Shown: piece by piece, positions 60,425 to 64,000 of the stretch | Layout of the letters: every line of letters starts with the position of its first letter | How positions within the stretch are numbered: the stretch's first letter is position 1 | From: Actinomycetota bacterium | GTDB taxonomy: Bacteria; Actinomycetota; Acidimicrobiia; IMCC26256; PALSA-610 | DNA length: 64,000 bases | Direction: 5' to 3' | Assembly: GCA_003134555.1 (NCBI GenBank) | Contig: PLBO01000121.1 | Location: 1-64,000 of the forward strand | The notes under the pieces: generated by a model | Databases searched by the model: none | What the model was told of the DNA's origin: nothing | The model's input: only the letters and a program-made list of their open reading frames with translations | Translations under genes and position numbers: made by a program

Positions 60425-61275
60425 TACTGCACTCCCAACAGCTCGCACGGGGTATTGCACGCCATGCGTCGGATCTCGCCCTCGGTCAGGCCCTCTGCGT
60501 ACAACGCGTCAGCGTAGGTCTGCAAACCTGCGGCCGGATGCGGGTTGATCTTCTGGCCGAAGTCGGTTCCCAGGGTCACGTGCTCTACACCAACTGCACG
60601 AATGGTCTCGACCATCTCGGACACGGTCCGGGTTGCGAGGCCGCCGATGCACGTCATGGCGCACAGCTCGATCCACGCGCCCAGACCGGCGAGCTCGCGG
60701 CATTGCGCGGCCGTGAGGTTCGGGCCCGCGAGATCTTCGGTCGCGTGTGTGACGAGCACCTTGCCGCTGCGGGCGAACTCCTTCACGACGGCGTAGTGCT
60801 CGGCGGCGCTGACGTGACCGGTTGCCAGGATCGCATCGTGTTGTTTCACCAGCGCGAGGATCTCGTGCGTCTCGGGCAGGAGTTGGTCGTCGAGATCGGT
60901 CACGACGATCCCGGGCCCGGGAATGCCGAGCTGCGCGGCCACTCCGTTGTCGAAGTCCTGGCGACTGCTCAAGGTGGGCAGCCACACAATGCGCGCGCCG
61001 AGGTCGAGCGCGACCTCGACGGCCGCCGGATTCACGCCCCCGATCTCGCGGTCGCAACAGATGCCGCCGAACACCGAGAGGCCGTTGCCGACCTCGCGCT
61101 GTACGGCCCACGCGAGCGAGGCGGTGGGGGAGTCGTGCGACTTCAGGACGATGGCGCGGTGGCCGGCCTCGGCCGCCTCGCCCGCGGCTTCGAACGCGTC
61201 GACCGAACGCTCGCGGTGCGGGTCGGGACCGAAATGACAGTGCAGGTCGGCCGCGCCGGTGAGGTCAACGCTCAT
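60424..61275 (-). CDS. Amidohydrolase-like metal-dependent hydrolase (DUF6282 type)
   Basis: 283 residues. A TIM-barrel hydrolase is suggested by the metal ligands DLHCHFGPD, LKSHDSPT, ILATGHVSAAEH, LVTHATED and a final Asp in LGTDFGQ. The family is related to dihydroorotase/TatD-like hydrolases; its reaction is unknown. ATG 61275 has TAAGCT eight nt upstream. It heads the five-gene operon and is divergent from the acyl-CoA dehydrogenase, with a TGAC-N6-GTCA site between them. Confidence 0.78.
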   Translation of the reverse strand: MSVDLTGAADLHCHFGPDPHRERSVDAFEAAGEAAEAGHRAIVLKSHDSPTASLAWAVQREVGNGLSVFGGICCDREIGGVNPAAVEVALDLGARIVWLPTLSSRQDFDNGVAAQLGIPGPGIVVTDLDDQLLPETHEILALVKQHDAILATGHVSAAEHYAVVKEFARSGKVLVTHATEDLAGPNLTAAQCRELAGLGAWIELCAMTCIGGLATRTVSEMVETIRAVGVEHVTLGTDFGQKINPHPAAGLQTYADALYAEGLTEGEIRRMACNTPCELLGVQ

Positions 61276-61283
61276 CGCGCTGG

Positions 61284-61289
61284 AGCTTA
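61284..61289 (-). promoter_or_regulatory. -10 element TAAGCT (leaderless operon start)
   Basis: TAAGCT on the minus strand, eight nt before ATG 61275. The palindrome at 61301-61314 covers the spacer/-35 region, as expected for a repressor site. Confidence 0.55.
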
Positions 61290-61300
61290 CGCGTAGTCTC

Positions 61301-61314
61301 TGACGCCGATGTCA
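61301..61314. promoter_or_regulatory. TGAC-N6-GTCA palindrome between divergent catabolic genes
   Basis: TGACGCCGATGTCA within CTGAC-GCCGAT-GTCAG. The sequence GACGCCGAyGTCAGCTTCG is shared, base for base apart from y, with the site at 44437. Bound repressor would cover the promoters of both the acyl-CoA dehydrogenase and the minus-strand operon. Confidence 0.65.
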
Positions 61315-61341
61315 GCTTCGCGGTTCCGGGACCTGTAGCGC

Positions 61342-62502
61342 ATGGATCTCGCCTTCACACCCGAAGAGCAAGCGTTCGCGCTCGACGTGCGGGCTTGGCT
61401 CGCCGAGAACGTGGAGATCCCCCCGCGGTTCGAGAACATCGCCGACGAGGTCGAGTTCGGCCGGCGTTGGCAGTCGCGCCTCGCGGACAGTCGATGGGTC
61501 GGTATCCATTGGCCACCGGAGTACGGCGGACGCGGCGCGTCGCCCGTCGAGGTCGCGATCTTCAACATGGAGTACGCGCGCTCGCGCGCGCTGCAGCCGA
61601 TCAACCGGGTCGGCATCAACCTCGCGGGACCGACGCTGCTCGCGCACGGCACCCACGACCAGAAGGCGCGCTGGCTTCCCGCGATCCTCACGGCCGACGA
61701 GATCTGGTGCCAGCTGTTCTCGGAACCCGATGCCGGCTCCGATCTTGCGTCACTGAAGACCCGGGCGCAACGCGTCGACGACGGCTGGCTGCTCTCGGGA
61801 CAGAAGGTCTGGACGTCGTATGCGCAGTTCGCCCGCTGGGGCATCTGTCTCGCGCGCACTGACGTCGACGTCCCCAAGCACAAGGGCATCTCGTATCTCG
61901 TCGTCGACATGTCGGCGCCCGGGATCGAGGTGCGGCCGCTCGTCCAGATCACGGGCGACGCGGAGTTCAACGAGGTGTTCCTCGACGAGGTGTTCGTACC
62001 CGACGACCAGCTCGTCGGCGCCTTGCACAACGGATGGGCAGTGGCGAACACGACGCTCGCGCACGAGCGGGGCACGGCCTTCCCGTTCAAGGAACAGGTC
62101 GTGCACGAGGTGTACCTCGACGAGCTGTGGCAACTCGCCTCGCAGCGCGGGATCCTCGACGATGTCGAGATCGCCGACGCGCTCGCGCAGTCGTTCGTCG
62201 AGCTGCGCGTTCTGCGTTTACACAATTGGCGGACGCTCTCGCGTTTGTCGAAGGGCATCGAACCCGGTCCGGAGTCGAGCGTCACCAAACTTGCGTGGAC
62301 CGACATGACGCAGGCGCTCTCTGCGCGCGCGCTCGAAGTGATCGGCGCGGCCGCCCCGCTGTGGTGGGCCGCGACCGACAATCCCGGCGGTGGCTTCTGG
62401 CAGCGTCAGTGGCTGTGGTCGAAGGCGGCCTCGATCGCCGGCGGCACCAGCGAGGTGCAGCGCACGATCATCGGCGAACGCATCCTCGGCCTACCGCGTT
62501 AG
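61342..62502 (+). CDS. Acyl-CoA dehydrogenase
   Basis: 386 residues. The start MDLAFTPEEQAFALDVRAWL, CQLFSEPDAGSDLASL (FAD/substrate loop), TSYAQFARWGICLART and the end AGGTSEVQRTIIGERILGLPR are characteristic. It introduces the alpha-beta double bond in acyl-CoA and passes electrons to ETF. A Glu base near the C-terminal third is expected but I could not fix it. It is divergent from the amidohydrolase operon and carries the same palindrome as the importer and maoC operons. Confidence 0.92.
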   Translation: MDLAFTPEEQAFALDVRAWLAENVEIPPRFENIADEVEFGRRWQSRLADSRWVGIHWPPEYGGRGASPVEVAIFNMEYARSRALQPINRVGINLAGPTLLAHGTHDQKARWLPAILTADEIWCQLFSEPDAGSDLASLKTRAQRVDDGWLLSGQKVWTSYAQFARWGICLARTDVDVPKHKGISYLVVDMSAPGIEVRPLVQITGDAEFNEVFLDEVFVPDDQLVGALHNGWAVANTTLAHERGTAFPFKEQVVHEVYLDELWQLASQRGILDDVEIADALAQSFVELRVLRLHNWRTLSRLSKGIEPGPESSVTKLAWTDMTQALSARALEVIGAAAPLWWAATDNPGGGFWQRQWLWSKAASIAGGTSEVQRTIIGERILGLPR

Positions 62503-62548
62503 TCCGGACCAGCGCCGGTCGTCATTCACAAACGCGGGCTTGCTGGCG

Positions 62549-62554
62549 TAGCCT
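62549..62554 (+). promoter_or_regulatory. Promoter: -10 TAGCCT with TTCACA at -35 (leaderless)
   Basis: TAGCCT lies six nt before GTG 62561. TTCACA at 62525-62530, spaced 18 bp, matches the -35 consensus at five of six positions. Confidence 0.6.
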
Positions 62555-62560
62555 GCAGGC

Positions 62561-62932
62561 GTGAAGGTCGTCGGATTCGATCACGTAGTCGTCAATACGT
62601 TGAACACCGAGGCGCTCCTTTCGTTTTACTGCGACGAGCTGGGTCTCGAACCGGTGCGGGTCGACGAATGGCGCAAGGGCGAGGTGCTGTTCCCTTCAGT
62701 GCGGGTGGCGCCCGAGACCCTCATCGATCTGCTCCCGGCCGAGCGGACCGGCGAGAACATGAGTCATTTCTGCTTGGTCATCGAACCGACTGATCTCGAC
62801 GCGCTGGCGGACCGTTTCCCCGACGCGCACCGCGCCGACGGCCTGTTCGGCGCACAGGGATACGCATCGAGCCTCTATGTTCAAGATCCCGACGGCAACA
62901 CGATCGAGCTCAGGTTCTACGAGGCGGGCTGA
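62561..62932 (+). CDS. Glyoxalase/VOC-superfamily protein
   Basis: 123 residues. KVVGFDHVVVNTLNTEALLSFY holds the first metal His. MSHFCLVIEP holds the second, and YVQDPDGNTIELRFYE at the end holds the Glu. The sequence is like fosfomycin-resistance, dioxygenase and methylmalonyl-CoA-epimerase-type VOC proteins; the exact reaction is unknown. GTG 62561 is supported by a good promoter. It is 58 bp after the dehydrogenase. Confidence 0.82.
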   Translation: MKVVGFDHVVVNTLNTEALLSFYCDELGLEPVRVDEWRKGEVLFPSVRVAPETLIDLLPAERTGENMSHFCLVIEPTDLDALADRFPDAHRADGLFGAQGYASSLYVQDPDGNTIELRFYEAG

Positions 62933-62951
62933 CGTTTCCACGAGGAGTGAG

Positions 62952-63584
62952 ATGAGCGCGACCGAGGTGCTGTTGAAGGAACGTGCGGCTTTGTGCGACA
63001 CCTTCGAGAAGTACGGGCCGGACGCGCCGACGCTGTGCGCCGGATGGCTGACGCTCGACCTCGCCGCGCATCTCGCCGCGCGCGAGGCGCGCTCCGACGC
63101 GGCGATCGGCTTGGTGTTGCCGGGCCCGTTTGCCAAGCACCTCCAGAACGTGATGCAGCGCTACAAGACCCGCGGTTACGACGCGCTCGTCGCAATGCTC
63201 CGAACCGGACCGCCGTGGATGCATCGCACCGGACCGCTCGCGACGGCCAACGTCAACGAGAACTTCACCCACCACGAGGATGTGCGGCGCGCGTCGGGCG
63301 AGGGACCCCGCGAGATCGACGACGAGATGGACGCGATTCTCTGGCGCATGCTCGGCCTCGCCGCCCGGATGTCGAAGAAGGCGGTGAAGGGCGCGGCGCT
63401 GACGCTGCGAACGCCCGACGGTCGCGAGCGCGTCGTGTCGATGACCGGCGCCGAGGTCACGATCACCGGCACGCCCGGTGAGCTCACGTTGTACTTGGCG
63501 GGTCGCAAGGAGGCGGCCGACGTCGCTATCGACGGTGAGCCCACGGCCATTGCGATCGTGCACGCGGCGAGCTTCGGCGTCTGA
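62952..63584 (+). CDS. TIGR03085-like metal-binding protein (MDMPI/DinB superfamily)
   Basis: 210 residues. DTFEKYGPDAPTLCAGWLTLDLAAHLAAREAR and NFTHHEDVRRASGEGPRE (given as DTFEKYGPDAPTLCAGW and following) carry the metal-site His residues at the helix ends. The C-terminal 60 residues form a small domain (RERVVSMTGAEVTITGTPGEL). Homologues are common in actinobacteria but their reaction is not known; a mycothiol link is possible. ATG 62952 follows gaggag. Confidence 0.78.
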   Translation: MSATEVLLKERAALCDTFEKYGPDAPTLCAGWLTLDLAAHLAAREARSDAAIGLVLPGPFAKHLQNVMQRYKTRGYDALVAMLRTGPPWMHRTGPLATANVNENFTHHEDVRRASGEGPREIDDEMDAILWRMLGLAARMSKKAVKGAALTLRTPDGRERVVSMTGAEVTITGTPGELTLYLAGRKEAADVAIDGEPTAIAIVHAASFGV

Positions 63585-63589
63585 GCGGT

Positions 63590-64000
63590 ATTGCTGCAGC
63601 GGCCGCGGCGGCCGTGAGCGCGAGGCCGTAGCCGCGACCGCGCGCCGACTGGAGCGTGGCGATGTTGTCGACGCGCACCAGCCGTCGCCGACGTAGCCCG
63701 AGCCGGACGCAATGGGCTCGTCGTCGACGTAACCGACGAGGTGGTGCCAACCCGGCGCGTCGAGCGCGTCGCGAGTGATCAGGTTGACGTCGGTCATCGG
63801 CTGTAGCTGTGGCGCCGGGTAGCCGTAGATCAGTGCGCGTTCGAAGTCGAAGGCGGTGCGGTCGTCGTCGACGGGAACGATGCGCAGCTCGGTGGGGGGC
63901 GGCGGGAACGGCTCGCCGGGCGGTCGGACCATGAGCGGTGGATGGCCCATGAGCGTGAAGCCCACGGGACTGAGGTCGGGAGTGGGCCACGCGCAATCGA
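63590..64000 (-). pseudogene. Frameshifted, truncated GNAT acetyltransferase (5' end beyond window)
   Basis: On the minus strand, entering from the window edge, one frame reads GFTLMGHPPLMVRPPGEPFP, ALIYGYPAPQLQPMTDVNL and HHLVGYVDDEPIASGSGYVGDG. The match then continues one frame over: LVRVDNIATLQSARGRGYGLALTAAA, which holds the acetyl-CoA loop RGRGYG. The shift lies near 63681, where one C seems to be missing in GGCTGG. The last strand and helix of the fold (the usual GF motif) are absent; the frame runs into the preceding gene. Either a real pseudogene or a base-call error plus short C-terminus. Confidence 0.65.

Noticed and set aside
62511-62528. GGACC-N6-GGTC inverted repeat after the acyl-CoA dehydrogenase as terminator
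   Set aside because: Four to five bp stem without T-run, and it overlaps the promoter of the next gene.
1-64000. tRNA, rRNA, riboswitch or CRISPR features
   Set aside because: No TpsiC-loop-like GGTTCGAATCC pattern, rRNA segment or spaced direct repeats were seen on reading both strands; a covariance-model search would be needed to be certain.

Overview
The window looks like a chromosomal segment of a high-GC, soil-type actinobacterium, most likely of the class Acidimicrobiia. The grounds are: strong G/C bias at third codon positions and many GTG/TTG starts; F420-type flavin-reductase-fold proteins; DinB/maleylpyruvate-isomerase-like and PIG-L-type proteins typical of mycothiol-making actinobacteria; a wax-ester synthase/DGAT; CarD; and a VanY-type peptidase carrying the 'GYW..ASDGGVFSFGDA.F.GS' repeats that I associate with Acidimicrobiia. 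This placement is inference. I found no rRNA, tRNA, CRISPR array, integrase or transposase.

Layout. 0-5 kb: the 3' end of a B12-dependent ribonucleotide reductase, a decayed methyltransferase, a CsoR repressor with a permease-YHS gene and a clear CsoR-like operator, a secreted S53 peptidase and a Ddn-like protein. 4.7-20 kb: a large GGDEF/EAL signalling protein, a Baeyer-Villiger-type monooxygenase divergent from a semialdehyde dehydrogenase, a DHA2 exporter, a VanY-like peptidase, a P450, a putative zinc peptidase and a Kelch-type lipoprotein. 19.5-30 kb: a chain ending in PIG-L, copper amine oxidase and SurE, then CarD, an RNA m5U methyltransferase, a quinone oxidoreductase and a methyltransferase. 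30-38.6 kb: DUF885 peptidase, EttA, ArfB, a channel-like membrane protein, an esterase and the wax-ester synthase. 38.7-46 kb: a branched-chain-amino-acid-type ABC importer (binding protein, fused LivHM, LivG, LivF), a TetR regulator, and MaoC plus SDR genes. 45.8-49.8 kb: a sugar-acid-type cluster. 49.8-57 kb: a patchwork of small accessory genes, with two head-to-head ECF sigma factors, each followed by a single-pass membrane partner. 57-64 kb: a five-gene minus-strand catabolic operon divergent from an acyl-CoA dehydrogenase, then a broken GNAT gene.

Control signals. Fourteen genes carry TANNNT exactly 6-8 nt upstream of their start codon, the arrangement expected for leaderless mRNAs; this also settles several start codons. 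A palindrome of the form TGAC-N6-GTCA (one arm CGAC in two copies) occurs upstream of the ABC-importer operon, twice between the divergent tetR and maoC genes, and between the acyl-CoA dehydrogenase and the five-gene operon. It suggests one TetR regulon joining uptake to acyl-CoA catabolism. Three ACCCTGGGTAC-type repeats, about two helical turns apart, lie upstream of the wax-ester synthase.

The best candidates for undescribed biology are the TGAC-N6-GTCA regulon, the mirrored sigma-factor/membrane-partner pair in which one partner carries a SecD-head-like domain, and the metal-repressor/permease-YHS unit.
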